A stretch of 60,000 nucleotides of DNA from Liolophura sinensis. Its lineage: Eukaryota > Mollusca > Polyplacophora > Chitonida > Chitonidae. The stretch lies in assembly GCF_032854445.1 (NCBI RefSeq), contig NC_088301.1:22625808-22685807 (forward strand), read 5' to 3'. A program made the translations under genes and the position numbers. The notes under the pieces were generated by a model. That model ran no database searches. It saw nothing but the letters and a program-made list of their open reading frames with translations, and was not told where the DNA came from. Below, piece by piece: positions 22,279-53,628 of this stretch (positions within the stretch are counted from its first letter, which is position 1; every line of letters starts with the position of its first letter).

Positions 22279-24468
22279 GAGAACAAAACTGCTAGTTCAA
22301 AATCTGCCTTGGGGGAATTTGTACACTCTCCCGCTGTCACTGTTTGTCGATCATTGATGAAGGCATCAGGTCCGGATGGGATCAGTGATTTTATGTTGCA
22401 GAGTGCAGCGGGAAGTATAGTACCCTCGCTTACTAAACTATTTAACACTTCATTACAAAACGGCGTCTTTCCGTCCGCGTGGAAAAGGTGCCGCGTTTGC
22501 CCAGTATTTAAAAAAGGTGATCGACATTGTATTTCTAACTACAGACCAGTATGTCTTCAACCATCGATATCCAAAGTATTTGAAAAAATCGTCCATAAAC
22601 ATTTATATCAATATCTTACGATAAACAATATTCTTATTCCTCACAACGCAGGATTCAAAAGTGGTGATTCAACTATCTGTCAACTAACTAAAATCGTCCA
22701 TAATATTTATAAAGGTTTAGACAACGGTAATGATATGTGTTTGGTATTCTTGGATGTGAGCAAAGCCTTTGACAAGGTTTGGCACACAGGTTTACTATTT
22801 AAGTTGAGGCAGATGGGTATTGGAGGAATGTTACCGGCGTGGATAAATGATTACTTATCTGATCGATCAATCTCTGTTTGCCTCAATGGTAAAGAATCAA
22901 GCTCGAATCCTACGTACTCAGGAGTTCCCCAGGGCTCTGTACTTGGTCCTTTGTTGTTTCTTATCTTCATAAATGATATAGATACTAATACTGAATGTGA
23001 CATAAATATATTTGCTGACGACACATCCTTGTTAGAAGAAATTAAAGAACTACCAGTCTCAGAAACTGGTACCGTGACCTTAACAAGTTAGCATTGTGGG
23101 CAAATCAATGGTGTGTCACATTCAATGTTCTTAAGACAGTTTATTTACTTGTATCATTAAAGGGAAATCCTTCCTATCCCAAACTGTATCTTAATGGCAC
23201 GGAGGTGAAGAGCGTTCAGTCCCACAAACACCTTGAGATCTTTTTACAGGACAATGGGAAATGGGACGAACACATTAGAAACTTAGTTAATAAATGTAAC
23301 AAAAAACTGAGTATTCTCAACCGATGTAAGAAATGCCTTACCCGAAAATGTTTGAAAACTCTATACTTCAGTCAAATAAGATCTACCATCGATTATGGTG
23401 ACATCCTGTTTGACAATTGCGGTATAGTGTTGTCTCAAAAACTTGAAACAATTCTGCGAAGAGCTGCTCTTCTCTGTTCTGGGGGCCTAGGTCGGACATC
23501 GTATAGTAAATTATTAAATGAACTAAGATGGGAACCGCTTTATGTGAGACGTAGATCCCACAGAATTCTTCTCTTCCATAAAATTATAAATGGGCTTTCG
23601 CCTCCTTATTGAAGAAATGAAGCTGTCGCCAGTACATACAATCTACGAAATAAGCACAACATCCGTCTTCCTAAAGGTCGTATCCAGTTGTACATGTCGT
23701 CATTTATTCCCCAAACAATTAAAGTTTGGAATTCAATACCTCTCCACTTTCGTCACGACTCTTTAGAAAAGCTTAAATCCTATCTCAAACCTAGTTTTGT
23801 TGACAGCATTACTATTTCCGTACTGTACGATTCTTTTGTAACATTTTCCTCGATACTGCATTGTAGGATGCGGATGGGACTGAGCGCTCTTCACGCAGAC
23901 TTATTTACCAATGGCCTTTCAGATGACCAGTCTTGTCATAAATGTAATTACAAATGTGAAAATTCTCATCATTTTCTTATTGAATGTCCCGCATATGCCG
24001 CTCAAAGGAAGCACATGTTCGACAGGTTTACTAAAACGATTTCTCCAAATGCTCACTTATCTATTTTCCTTCCGCATTGCTCAAAACATATCTCAAATAT
24101 TTTACTTTTTGGATCAAATGACCTATCTCTTGAAGACAATAAAACCATATTTTGTTCTGTGCACAAATTCATTCAAGATACTCGAAGATTTATCCATCGT
24201 ACTCACCAAGTAGTTCAAACAAGCTCCTTTTAAGATACAAAGTGCTAAGACTGAAACCCATTCTTAAATCTGTTATATAATCGGTACTTAATGAAGTATA
24301 TGAGTGTGTGCAGTATTGGACGCCTATGTGTATTGTAAATATGTTATTCTTCACTATCAAGTTTTGATTATATAAATGTATGATGTATATAAGTTTGAGG
24401 AGACCCCCTAGTGACCCATGGGTTGTGGGTTATCCTCAGTAAACAAATAAAGAATTAAATTAAATTAA
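22279..24468 (+). mobile_element. Non-LTR retrotransposon fragment, 5' truncated and inactivated (reverse transcriptase to 3' end)
   Basis: The reading starts inside the reverse transcriptase: ASGPDGISDF, NYRPVCLQPSISKVFEKIVH, FLDVSKAFDKVWH, SGVPQGSVLGPLLFLIFIND and FADDTSLLEE, the catalytic Asp pair at about 23015-23030. The frame then slips near 23060-23075 (RDLNKLALWANQW continues in another frame). A TGA at 23610-23612 breaks the next segment (after NGLSPPY), which resumes as RNEAVASTYNLRNKH and ends with a Cys/His stretch (CHKC and HHFLIECPAY) and a stop at 24233. The 3' end is AATTAAATTAAATTAAAA. No endonuclease domain or ORF1 is present. Motifs suggest the Jockey/CR1 group, but the clade is not certain. 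It is a dead copy. Confidence 0.9.
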
Positions 24469-24469
24469 A

Positions 24470-24660
24470 AGATGACAATGAGCAGCGGACGACACCTCAT
24501 GAGGCCGTTTACGCAGTCTAAACTTCGTGGAAAACCATTTGTCTTCCACTAATGCGGTGTGCATGTCTGTACGCCACATGCATGTGGGAAAGTTCGTCAG
24601 TAACATGCCAAAGGACTGTGGTTTGGCCACCTACTCTTGAGCAGGGCCTGAAAAAGAAAG
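24470..24660 (+). mobile_element. SINE-C copy
   Basis: GATGACAATGAGCAGCGGAC, CTTCCACTAATGCGGTGTGC, CATGTGGGAAAGTTCGTCAG. It starts immediately after the retrotransposon tail, so the two insertions are nested or abutting. Confidence 0.65.
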
Positions 24661-24840
24661 AAAGAAAAAAAAAGTAATAATAAAATCCAGTTTTTCTAAA
24701 ACACAAATATATTACTGGGTATATTTTCCCGCGCAGTTGTCCCTCCGGCCCAAGAACTATTGACCACTGTTCTCTTGCCATACTAAGGCCTTTACCCACA
24801 AATCGTAATCGGAAAAGCGAGAAGGAACAGTTAAAAGACT

Positions 24841-24960
24841 ACACTCAAAAAAATAATATGTTAATTTTAACAGAAAGTCTGTAGCTGAGTGATGCTAGGA
24901 TATATTCTGCTGTTGCAGCAGATTATTCTGTTAAAGATAACATGAAGTCTGCCACTATAT
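24841..24960. mobile_element. MITE-1, left half only
   Basis: ACACTCAAAAAAATAATATG, then TTAATTTTAACAGAAAGTCTG and GTGATGCTAGGATATATTCT. No matching right end was found. Confidence 0.7.
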
Positions 24961-26870
24961 ATACATTAGAAAAAGGGATATAGGACACAGTTATCACAGA
25001 AAAATATGTAAAAAAATTCTATAAAGTTTTGAAAGGCGAGAAGTTAAATTCGGCATTGGGGATATATGGCATTGACGGAAAGCCCTCCTGAGCTAGGCCA
25101 ATCCCTAACGCTGGAAGCGTCACCTGATAATTGGCTGTCACGCCAAAAAACCTATAAGCTCTCGATTGTCAGTGTGGTTTCAGTGTGCATTTTGGATCGA
25201 ACATTTATGAACAGGGAGCTGAGAACGGCTGCCCTTGTCACAAAACGTACATGTTGGGCAAGAGATTGCAGTAACTTGTCAGGGTGAGCTGGCAAGAAAA
25301 CCGCCTTGGGAGAGTCATTGCTTGAAGAAAAATATAATTGTGACTTTGCATCATTTCCTGTTATCAAGGTCAGATTTATTACGAAACTATCTTCCCGAAA
25401 TCTGCATGAAAGAGTCTCTTATAAATCATGTTCGGTAACAATTAAAAGCAGATGATAGTATTATTCACAGCTATTCAATGTTCCAAAGGCTCCTCGTTCT
25501 ATCACTGATAGATTAAACAACACCCCCTATTTAAACTATACCTCCTAGCCAACCCATACAGTCGAATATTTGGTTCCTTATTCAATGATGTATACATGCA
25601 AGCACTACTTAATCAGAGGGCCGTCTAGAGTGAACTATTCTAGAGTATGGCGTAAAACGCAATCAGTCATTTAATCAACCATTCCTTGCACCAACATATA
25701 TCCACTACAAAACAGCAGTATTAGAGTATTAACTGGTATCGAGAATATAGGATGAAATAAAACGAAATAATTATACACGGAAACAAATTCCGAAAAATGT
25801 ATATAGGAGTTGTCAATAATGGCTTCTACGTGATCCTTTCCCATGAAACTCCACTAATACGCTGATGTAAAAATGTAATGGTATCAAATCCACGACGAAA
25901 TAAAAGCTGGCTGCATGGGTGAGAATATATTGCACAAGAAATTATAACCTTTTTCCACATGCATACAAAAGCTCAAAGAGAGACTTGGGTATAGGGTCAT
26001 AGCTCACAGTGAATGGTGTACAAATGAATCAGAGATGAAAGGTTTAGAGACGCTAGGGAATCGTGGAAGGCACGTTCAACAAAAAATTTACTTCAAAAAG
26101 AAATAGCTATATTTTCTTCTTATATGCAGGGATAACAACCACGTGTACAACTATTCTTTCTGCCTGAAGTAAGAAAATGGTAAAAATCTCCGTAATAGTA
26201 ACAAATGATAGGGAAAAAATGGTCTTTTTGCGTTGGAATTTTTCAAATTTGCTTGATTGTCCCTTCTAGGTTTCCGTAGCTTAGAGACGGAGTGATACAT
26301 TACACAGCGGTTTAATGATTTAAAACCACGAAGTAGGTCAAGTGAACTACCGGTATATACAAAGTATATGACTGACTCACTGTAGATAAGGTTTCAACTG
26401 AATGTTATATACTCAGTGATCGTGCTGTACTTATTCAAACAAGAAAAGATGTATGTATACCCCACCTGATACACGGTCGACGAGGGTTCGCAGAGTTTAT
26501 ACAAAGGTCCTCCAGTAAGGCTGTCTAAGAATGAATGTAGAGGCTTCCAAACCAGCTTGAGCTAATGTGGGGAGTTATCGAGAGATAATATTTGGTCGTT
26601 GGTTATTCGTGGTGCAAATTAAACTGGGTTATTTCTGTGCCATGATAAGATCGAAAACTAGTCTTTACTTTTTTTAGGATAACATGGTTATCTTTCTCTC
26701 CTTGTTTTCTTGGGCTTTCAACGCGATTTTCATAATATTTCGACTTTGTCTCATAGAACATGGTCGGTGCTAGCTCACCGAAACGTCATGTCGACAACGC
26801 CAGATACGACACTCTTCAGCTGACCAAGCACTTCTTCATATATTCCCTTGTCTGGGCGAATTTGCCACAG
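24961..26870. other. Intergenic; no gene seen
   Basis: No coding exon was recognised. A SINE-A 3' scrap lies at 25606-25680 (AGAGTATGGCGTAAAACGCA). The remainder is AT-rich single-copy-looking sequence. Confidence 0.5.
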
Positions 26871-26879
26871 CTTGTCAAT

Positions 26880-27135
26880 TTATTTCATTTTTGTTGGACA
26901 GCACATTCAAGATATTTCACTTATACGATAGCGGTCAGTTTTATGAGTGGAGGAAACCTGACTGTACCAAACGAGCGACGTTTGGCAAGGTCCTATGGTC
27001 TTTTCCACAAGTGGCGTACAGATATGCACACCATATCAGTGAAAGACAAGTGGTCTCCCGCGAACGATAGGACTACGAAAATGGCCATACGAATGTCGAA
27101 GACAGCTTATTGTCAACGAGGCCTTGCTAACAGTG
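26880..27135 (-). mobile_element. SINE-C copy
   Basis: AAGATATTTCACTTATACGA, GGTCAGTTTTATGAGTGGAGG, CGTTTGGCAAGGTCCTATGG and GAAAGACAAGTGGTCTCCCG match the family in inverse orientation to 12676. A SINE-A tail fragment (GTGTTTCACGCCGTACTGAA) follows at 27140-27185. Confidence 0.6.
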
Positions 27136-27724
27136 AGATTTTGATTTGATTTGAGTGGTGTTTCACGCCGTACTGAAGATTAAACAGTGAGAGGCGGGAA
27201 ATCTAGAAATTCCAGTATTTGACAGGATTCTTTAATGAATCCTGGTCGCCGCCGGGACGGACGATGCACCCAAAAGCACCGTGATAAGACTGATTACATT
27301 TACAGTCGTCTAGCATAAACATACTTGTGATACATTATTTGGGTATATTGTGTCGCATGATACAGCAGTACATAGATTTGTCGGGCATAAAGTAGCCTAC
27401 TGGTAACTACAGTGGGTTGCTTAACCCTTGTCCTTTGTTTTGAGGCATTATTTTTTTTCACCCGTGCATGCACGATAGTGAGTCTGACGGGGCACTGGAA
27501 ATACTTTAGTCAAATCGTGGCGATAATAAGGTAGCACAAAAACGCCGACTTAATCACAATGATGTGCGACCCAGGGTCTGCAGATTTGACCTGCGTAAAT
27601 CAAATCAGAGTACCCATCGTGATGAGCAATGTTTGCTTCTGTGACTTGTAGTCTAGATGTAATAGTCTGACATGATTTATGTATACAATGTACATACCGT
27701 TAGTATCATGCTTGTAATCAAAGA

Positions 27725-27910
27725 CGCGTGATTGACGTATCTGGATGGGAACATCCATCAAACGCAACAATGTTTCGGTCATATGATAACGAGAAGCCTT
27801 CGGGTGTGTGTACATATACTGTGTCTTATTGTGGCAGGGCGTATCCGTGCCATAAAAGTGCTCCTGTTACTTAAGTACCAAGCCGGGACACCAGACATGA
27901 CACCCTGTGC
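27725..27910 (-). mobile_element. SINE-B fragment
   Basis: CGGTCATATGATAACGAGAAG, GTACATATACTGTGTCTTAT, GGCAGGGCG, GACACCAGACATGACACCC. It ends where MITE-1 begins. Confidence 0.6.
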
Positions 27911-27914
27911 ATGC

Positions 27915-28131
27915 ATTAATCTGTTAATTTTAACAGTAAGTCTGTTGTCTGGGTGATGCTAGAATGTATTCTGTTACTGTAACATCATATTCAACATAAT
28001 ATCTATAATTATCTAAAAGAATCTTTATGTTGAATTCACAGAATGAGTGTGTTATATTTAAGATCTGCTGCAATTTCTTGAATGCATTCTAGATTCACCC
28101 AGACAACATACTTTTAATTAACTGATTAATT
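27915..28131. mobile_element. MITE-1 copy next to SINE-B
   Basis: TAATCTGTTAATTTTAACAG opens the left arm and GTGATGCTAGAATGTATTCT follows. The right side (ATGCATTCTAGATTCACCC, then TTAATTAACTGATTA) is its diverged inverse. Confidence 0.65.
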
Positions 28132-28342
28132 CTTTGTGTGATTTCTTTTGACTAACTGTCGTTTGTATAGACGATATTACGTAAAACACACCTAATAACA
28201 ATATACTGTTTATATATCTTTAACAAATTTTGGGCTTACTCTAAGCGACATTTCGGCACTAGTCTGGCAGTTATACTCAGAAACTGAGGGTTTACGTCAC
28301 TTTCAACTTCGTTTCGGTTATATCATGACGATAACTTCTGTG

Positions 28343-28506
28343 ATTCTTCAACATTTTCGCACGTTTGCAGGGTGTTTATTTAAGCATAATCTGAAGACGT
28401 TATTCTATGCAAAAGCCCTGAAATGGCAATCCAACCATTACCTTAAAAATGTGCATAAATTGCACTGAAAATTACTCTTTCACATCCGAAAAGGTTGAGG
28501 AATTAG
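28343..28506. mobile_element. MITE-2 copy
   Basis: The left end TTCTTCAACATTTTCGCA and the right end CCGAAAAGGTTGAGGAATTA are inverted partners. About 164 bp, non-coding. Confidence 0.65.
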
Positions 28507-28509
28507 GGT

Positions 28510-31500
28510 AATTGTAGCAGATTGTCCGTTTATCGACATCACGGTGATGCCTTTATAATGCAGTATAACGGTACAGTGTATGACCAACTCCAGAAGGCTG
28601 AACGCCTTGCCATATTTTTACATGTTGTATCGAGACTGCCAATGTTAAAGTCGTAGGCTTGAACTCTAGCCTTTACCACTCGACCATTCTTTTGTGCTTT
28701 GGTATGATTAATTTGCAAAAGAATATTCACTTATAAGAGTCATGCAAGTTTCATGCATGGGTGGAAGAAAGCCCTGAGAAAGCCATTCACCTCTGCACGG
28801 ACTGTCACTGAAATACCCTTCACATATTTCCATTCCCAGATGGGGCTCAACCAGTACCTCATACAGGTGGAATTAGGTACCAGTGAGCTCCATCGAAATT
28901 CATACTGGACCACATAAGCATCCTAACAAGCGCAATGTACCACATTCTATTGCAGAGAACACTGGAAGTGAGTGATATCACAAAGTCTGCCTAAGGCCCG
29001 ATTTATGTAATTTGGAAGAAAACAGACTTACAAAAACAACTTAAATCAGGTGCTGTATATATTTCATCAAAATTCATGTCTTGTTTTTTTTTTTTTGCAT
29101 AAAACAAATCTTGACAATTTATTTCAAATCCCAACTTAACCCGACAGCGCCATTTCATCTGTGTTTGACGTGTACACATCCTCTGATCCTTAAGAGCATC
29201 CAGTGTCAAAGAGTGTGTTCAGTTCAAACATTTTTCTGTACACATTTCAAATAACCACAAACACTGCGACCTCTTGACAATCTCTGACTTAACCTATGCC
29301 TTTCTGAGTTCCTATTTTGATCTGGAGGCTGGTTTTTATAAACAACAATGTCTGCAAATAATTTCCCAAGATGACAGAAATCTCAGATAAGCAAACCAAT
29401 ATAAATTAATCAACGTTTAACTCTCGTACAGATAATCCAATCCACAATGATATCCGTCACATTTTCACCCCTGTATTCCACTCTCAATTTCTTCCTCTTC
29501 ATTTCAATTCTGACCATTGCAGTTTTCTCTCGGTCTAGACAAGCGAAATAATTCTATCCAACTTCAATTTGTTTGCCACAAAATTGTAAAAAGTCATATC
29601 TTTCCCTCAAACAATACAACTGTGGTTGGTTACTTCAAAACACTGAATCAAAAGGCAAATTGTGAAGATTTTTTTGTTTTCTCAAAACAATGTGGCTGCA
29701 ATATAGTCAAACATAAAACTACTTAAACAGATTTGTCAGAGTTCACAAATTACAAATTTCAAGTCACCAGTCTCCGTGCTACTCCAACAATCCGAAGACT
29801 TTGGAACCAGGGCAGAAACCTTAAAAATTCTGTCTTCATTCCACTAGGTTTTCAAACTGCAGATGTGATTTCAAAAAATATCTTAGTTCAGTCAAGAAAC
29901 TTTCAAAAACTTTGAAATACTGTACTCCTCAGACAAAAAGCGAGGGAACATCAGGAAATCTAACACTAAATGGCAAACTATTAAGGACAAGATACTCTTT
30001 AAAAATGAGGCATTTTTTCTTTTTTTTGGTTGACATTTTTCATGAACTGATTTACCATTTCCCAAGAATTCAGTTGTCCAGCTCACAATAGGTCATCATC
30101 TTTTTAAAAAATTCATTTCTAAAATGTAACTGTTGCCTGTTTTATTTCTTTTCCACAGATGACAGTTCTTCATTGCAAACCATATCTAAACTCTGCTCCT
30201 GGTGGGAATCTTTTATCACAAACAGATCAAAAGATACAAGAAACAGCCACACTGGAAAAAAAACTTTTACAAAGCACCTCCAACTAAAGCGGCAATTAAA
30301 ATTATAATCAATTATAAAATTTAAACTCAAGATCTAAAATTCTACATGAAATTTAACAATAGAAGGAATGCAAAATTTGATTAAATGGTCTGAAAAAGAG
30401 TAAGATTAAAGGACTTACTACACATATAAGCACCAAAAAAAAAAAAAAAACAGGAAAACAGATAACAAAATGGAATGTACATGAATTGTAGAACTATTTA
30501 CTGGAAACTATTCATTGTCCCCTGTTCGGAAACAGTGAAGATTAAGACTATGCATTTGTAAAATTTGCACAATAAACAAATTACAATGTAAGCACAAATG
30601 ATTTACTCCAAAATATAATATGCCTACAGGTACTTACATATAAACAAAGCCTGCAGATTCATGGACCTGTTTCTACTTTTTTTTTTTACCTATCAGTTAT
30701 CTACATAAACAAAAGATTGAAACAGCTAAAAATATTTGCTGATAAAAAGATCATATTTGCACACAATATTGTTTGTACATGTAATACAGTTAAAATATAG
30801 TTAAAATGGGTTCCTTGTTGGTTATTACATAGCAACGCACAAGCAGAAAGAGTGTTATGGAAACATTCAAGATGCGCAAAGATGTGCCCTACTTCTTCTA
30901 ACTTTTAGTATTAGTAGTGCTAAAAGCAAAGAATCACATTTCTCTGAATATGTTATTCACGAGATGGACTATAAACCTTGTCCAAATAAACAACAACTAA
31001 ATATTGCTGCTACAATTACATGTATACTGGTTGCAAAGAGCAGATCACGTCCCAAAAGTAAGAACAATCAGGGTATATGAAAGAAACTTTATCCCACAGA
31101 GCACTGTAATATTAAATGCTCATGTACTAAAAGTATCATGCGTAATAAAATAATTTGTACGCCAGCACATTTGTTCCCGAATTACAACAAAGCTGCAATT
31201 ACACACCTAATGAGATAAGCACCACACTGATGCTCTAAATATGCTAATAAAGACCAAAAATAGTTATGAAAAAAAAAAATGAAAATCAAACTGCAAGTGT
31301 GTGTAAGTCAGTTAAAAATGTCCATACTGTATTATGGGCAAATCTGAAATAATGTGAATTACATAAACTACAGATGCATGGAAAAGCAGATGGCAGGCCT
31401 GGACTACAGTATGTAAAACTGGTGTCACAAAAAAAAAAAAAAAGAAAAAGCTATGGTTCATATTTGTGTTATGAAATATGTAGTATTCCACTGGCATTAT

Positions 31501-34394
31501 TTTGGCTATGTACAGTTGGCAAAAAAATAAATGATCAAAATCCTTCAGTCGTTGTGATTTACACCATACTCTCAATGTTCAACCTTAAAGATGATATATT
31601 ACTAGCTACATGGAGCTCCTTCTCGCGGTTCATTACTGTACTCATGACAGCAAACAGCTCTCACTGCTCATCCATACCGCACTCAGGAGAAAAGAGAGCT
31701 GTCTCTATATCACTCACCATTTACTGTGCCTATGCTCATGAGAACAAAAAGCCCTATGCCTGTACTCATGAGAACAAAGAGCTCTAACTATACCTGTACT
31801 CATGAGAACAGAGTTCTCTCTTTCTGTTCATCGTTACTGTACTCGCAAGAACTAAGAGCTCTCTCTCACTGTTAGAAATGTCCATACTCATGAGAACAAA
31901 AGCATGCTCTCTCACTGTTAACTGTGCTTGTTCTTATGAGAACAGAGTTCTCTCACTGTCTACTGTTTCTGTACTCATAAGAACAGAGCTTTCTCACAGA
32001 CACTGTTCACTGTTAATGAACAAAAGCTCTCTCTAACTCTTCATCATCAATGGGCCTGTACTCAAGAGAACAAAGGGCTCTCTCATTGTTTGCTGGGCCT
32101 GTGTTCATGAGAATAAAGAGGTATCTCTCACTGTACACTGTTACTGCGGCTGTGCTGGGAGTGGCCATTGGCTAAGCGTTCTAAGCATCACAGAGAAGAG
32201 ATGGTTGGTAGGGAAGTCGTATCACATATAGGTTTAACACCTGAATACTGAGTGGAGGTGATAGGTTACAAGGTAAAAGGAAAAGTCCATTTCAATGTCA
32301 CCCAACCATTTTACAAGTATATACAAATTTCACCTCACAATCACCCTCTCCAGAAATACAGTAGCAAAATGGCTTCAGATTCACCTCCTCTGTTCGTACT
32401 CCCATGCATCACAAATTTTTCTAGTTAAATCCTAAACTCACAACAATTTATCATGAAGAAAAAAAATCTATTCTTATGTAAACTAAACATAAGCTACAAT
32501 ATACATATTTTATACATATGATATTTGTCATATTGACATTTTCTCTCTCTCAAATTTCAAAAAAGTAAACTCAGATTGAAACAGCTCAGCATTACCTAAT
32601 GTTTTAACTGAACTGTTTTTGCAGCAGCCGGTGATAAATTTCTGGTGATGTAAAATTATTTTACACATCAAATTTACCATACCATAGCCTAATTACCTTC
32701 TTCTGAATATCATTTTCATAAAAAAATACTTTCAGACACGTGAACAGTCAACCAAAGAATTTTCTAGCAACAATACAGGTTTCAGAGCTAAGACATTATT
32801 CGCGTTCAGGGAAAACATTTCAGTTCTGGCAGCGATGTTTGGAATGGCTTTCATAATCTGCACATGCATATTCATTGTTATTACGGTATGGTCATTTAGC
32901 TTGTACAGTATTACAGAAACATTTAACAAAGTGGTGTTATTTACCAGCAGCCTGTCCACAAGTTACACATTGTCAACAGGGTTATTTCCCTTAACAATAG
33001 TTCATTTGTTGCGTTTGTTTAGGAGCCAGGCACAAAGAAGGCCTGGAGGGAATGTCTTCTGTGTCCCACAACATTAAAAAAGTGAAAGTGTTAAAATTTT
33101 GTTTTAGAAAAAAAAAACAAAAAAAATCGAACAACAAAGATGGTCCCAAGTAACAGAGAGATCACCTGAACAATTTGTCGATTATGTACATAGTGTTGGG
33201 ATAGCTTATTCAGCACTCGCATGTGGCGTGAGAAGTTAGTTAACATGTAAAGACAGCTTGTCATATTATTGCCCATGTGTTTGTTACCCTTCAGTGTTCC
33301 TGGTGTTGAAATAAACATACAAATATATGACGAGTTCTGAAAATTCAGTAAATCAGAAAACACAATTTACACTATCAAAAAATTTGGTGTCATAAAATTA
33401 ACCACATCTTAACTTGAAACCAAAATATCAAAAATTACCGGTACTTCTTGAGAAGACAAAAGTTTGATCAATCGCAACAAAATATTGTTCAGAACTGGTA
33501 CATTCTTCCCAAATTCACTGCTCAAATTACACATGTATAAGTAACAGTTCCTGACATATTAAAGGAAACAAAATGACAATTTTGTCTGTACTGTCTTTTT
33601 TTTTTGTATGACAAGTGAACATGTCATAATGTGCGACAGTTTTATCAAAATGCCCAGTACTTATTGACACTGTCAAAATTTCAGATCGACTGATTCTTTT
33701 CTAGCTATTATTGTAGCATAAGGCATTTCAGTTCTAGCTGTACATGTATACAGTAGGTCCATCCAAAAATGGGACGCTCCAAATAAACTTCAGCATCAAC
33801 ATATGTAACTTCAATACCAATTACATGCAACAAGAAAAAAAAAGTTATCTCAAAATTGTAGTTTGTCTACCAAAATTGTTTTTTTTTTCCTCAAGAAAAT
33901 ACAGATATTCTCCTTATTTAAAATGATGCGGCATTCTTTAAAACATGAAGTTTGTTTAATCCAGAGGACATCCATGTACCTGCCATTTTTTCATCTCCTT
34001 GCACCATAAATTATGCATCAATTGAACTGGCAAATAGTGCTATTATTAAATGTAATTCACTCAAAGTTTCTCAAAATACAAATTCAGCACTTGAGGTAAA
34101 TCACTCATCTCAGACAAGGCTTTGCTTCCAGAGACAAAATTGCGATCCTCCTCCTCCTCAATCTGTGGTAGCAATTTGTGGCCACACCATTGCAATTTGT
34201 TGCTACTTGAACACGTAGGTCTGTTGGCATTATTGCATTGTGTCAACAGTTGTTTGATAGGCAGCTACATTTTGGCTGGGCATGTACATGTACATCTAGA
34301 TGTCACAGATATGCCAGTCAAAGTTGCAAAGGTCGACTGTCCGTAACAAACTTTTTGACCATCTCTGCAAACGGCTTGCAATAATGCAACATTA
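28510..34394. other. 3' flank of gene 2; AT-rich, no gene, few repeats
   Basis: No coding exon was recognised on either strand. From about 29 kb the stretch is A/T-rich with homopolymer runs, and SINE copies, which are frequent elsewhere, are nearly absent. This would fit a long 3' UTR of the minus-strand kinase gene 2 (stop at 34395), but that is inference. Only the ~45-bp repeat at 31690-32140 stands out. Confidence 0.45.
31690..32140. repeat. Imperfect ~45-bp tandem repeat
   Basis: The core CTCATGAGAACAAAGAGCTC followed by TCTCACTGTT and ACTGTGCCTGTA recurs about ten times with substitutions and indels. Frames through it are shadows. Confidence 0.85.
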
Positions 34395-53197
<18,803 letters not shown>

Positions 53198-53288
53198 GGC
53201 TACACTTCAGCCTGGACACTCACACAAAGGTCAACACAAACATCGGGACATCTAGGAACCAATCAGAAAGCTGCTCATGATTCATCAC
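53198..53288 (-). other. Gene 2 5' UTR segment with candidate acceptor
   Basis: A good acceptor (CTCATTTGCAG|GTGATG) lies at 53289 on the minus strand, and the 91 bases from it to the ATG carry no upstream in-frame coding. This suggests a spliced leader exon or a 5' UTR intron, with the promoter farther upstream. The alternative is that transcription starts inside this stretch. Confidence 0.4.
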
Positions 53289-53394
53289 CTGCAAATGAGG
53301 CACAAAGCAGATTGTTATTCAAGGTAATTTACTGTGACTTCAAATCACTTTCAAATTTGTCTCTTATCACTTATAAGAGATAAATACATATAAT

Positions 53395-53628
53395 ATGTAC
53401 ATATACATGTACATGTATGTATGTATGTATACCTATGTGCACGTGCAACTACACCTATCAAGTACTGAAGGCAGACTGAATCCTAACCTTATATGGGAGT
53501 TTCAAATTCGAACTCTTTTACCGTTGAAGGTAGGAAAAAGTGTCGTGACCTGTCCAAAATGTCAGGCCACTAATTTTGACCCTACTCACTGTAACATGGG
53601 CATCTGTAAAAAGTGTCATGAAAAGTAA
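53395..53628 (+). CDS. Possible small Cys-rich exon or ORF, function unknown
   Basis: The last 28 residues read VVTCPKCQATNFDPTHCN then MGICKKCHEK and stop. This gives CxxC, a single Cys, and CxxC plus His, the look of a small zinc-binding ribbon. The upstream half (poly-Met/Tyr) is a translated TATG repeat and not credible, so if real this is a 3' terminal exon with its acceptor near 53520-53545 (TTACCGTTGAAG). It lies about 200 bp from the 5' end of gene 2 on the opposite strand. It could equally be chance. Confidence 0.2.
   Translation: MYIYMYMYVCMYTYVHVQLHLSSTEGRLNPNLIWEFQIRTLLPLKVGKSVVTCPKCQATNFDPTHCNMGICKKCHEK

Noticed and set aside
22309-24233. A functional reverse transcriptase gene of the host
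   Set aside because: The frameshift, internal stop, missing 5' domains and simple tail show a dead non-LTR retrotransposon copy.
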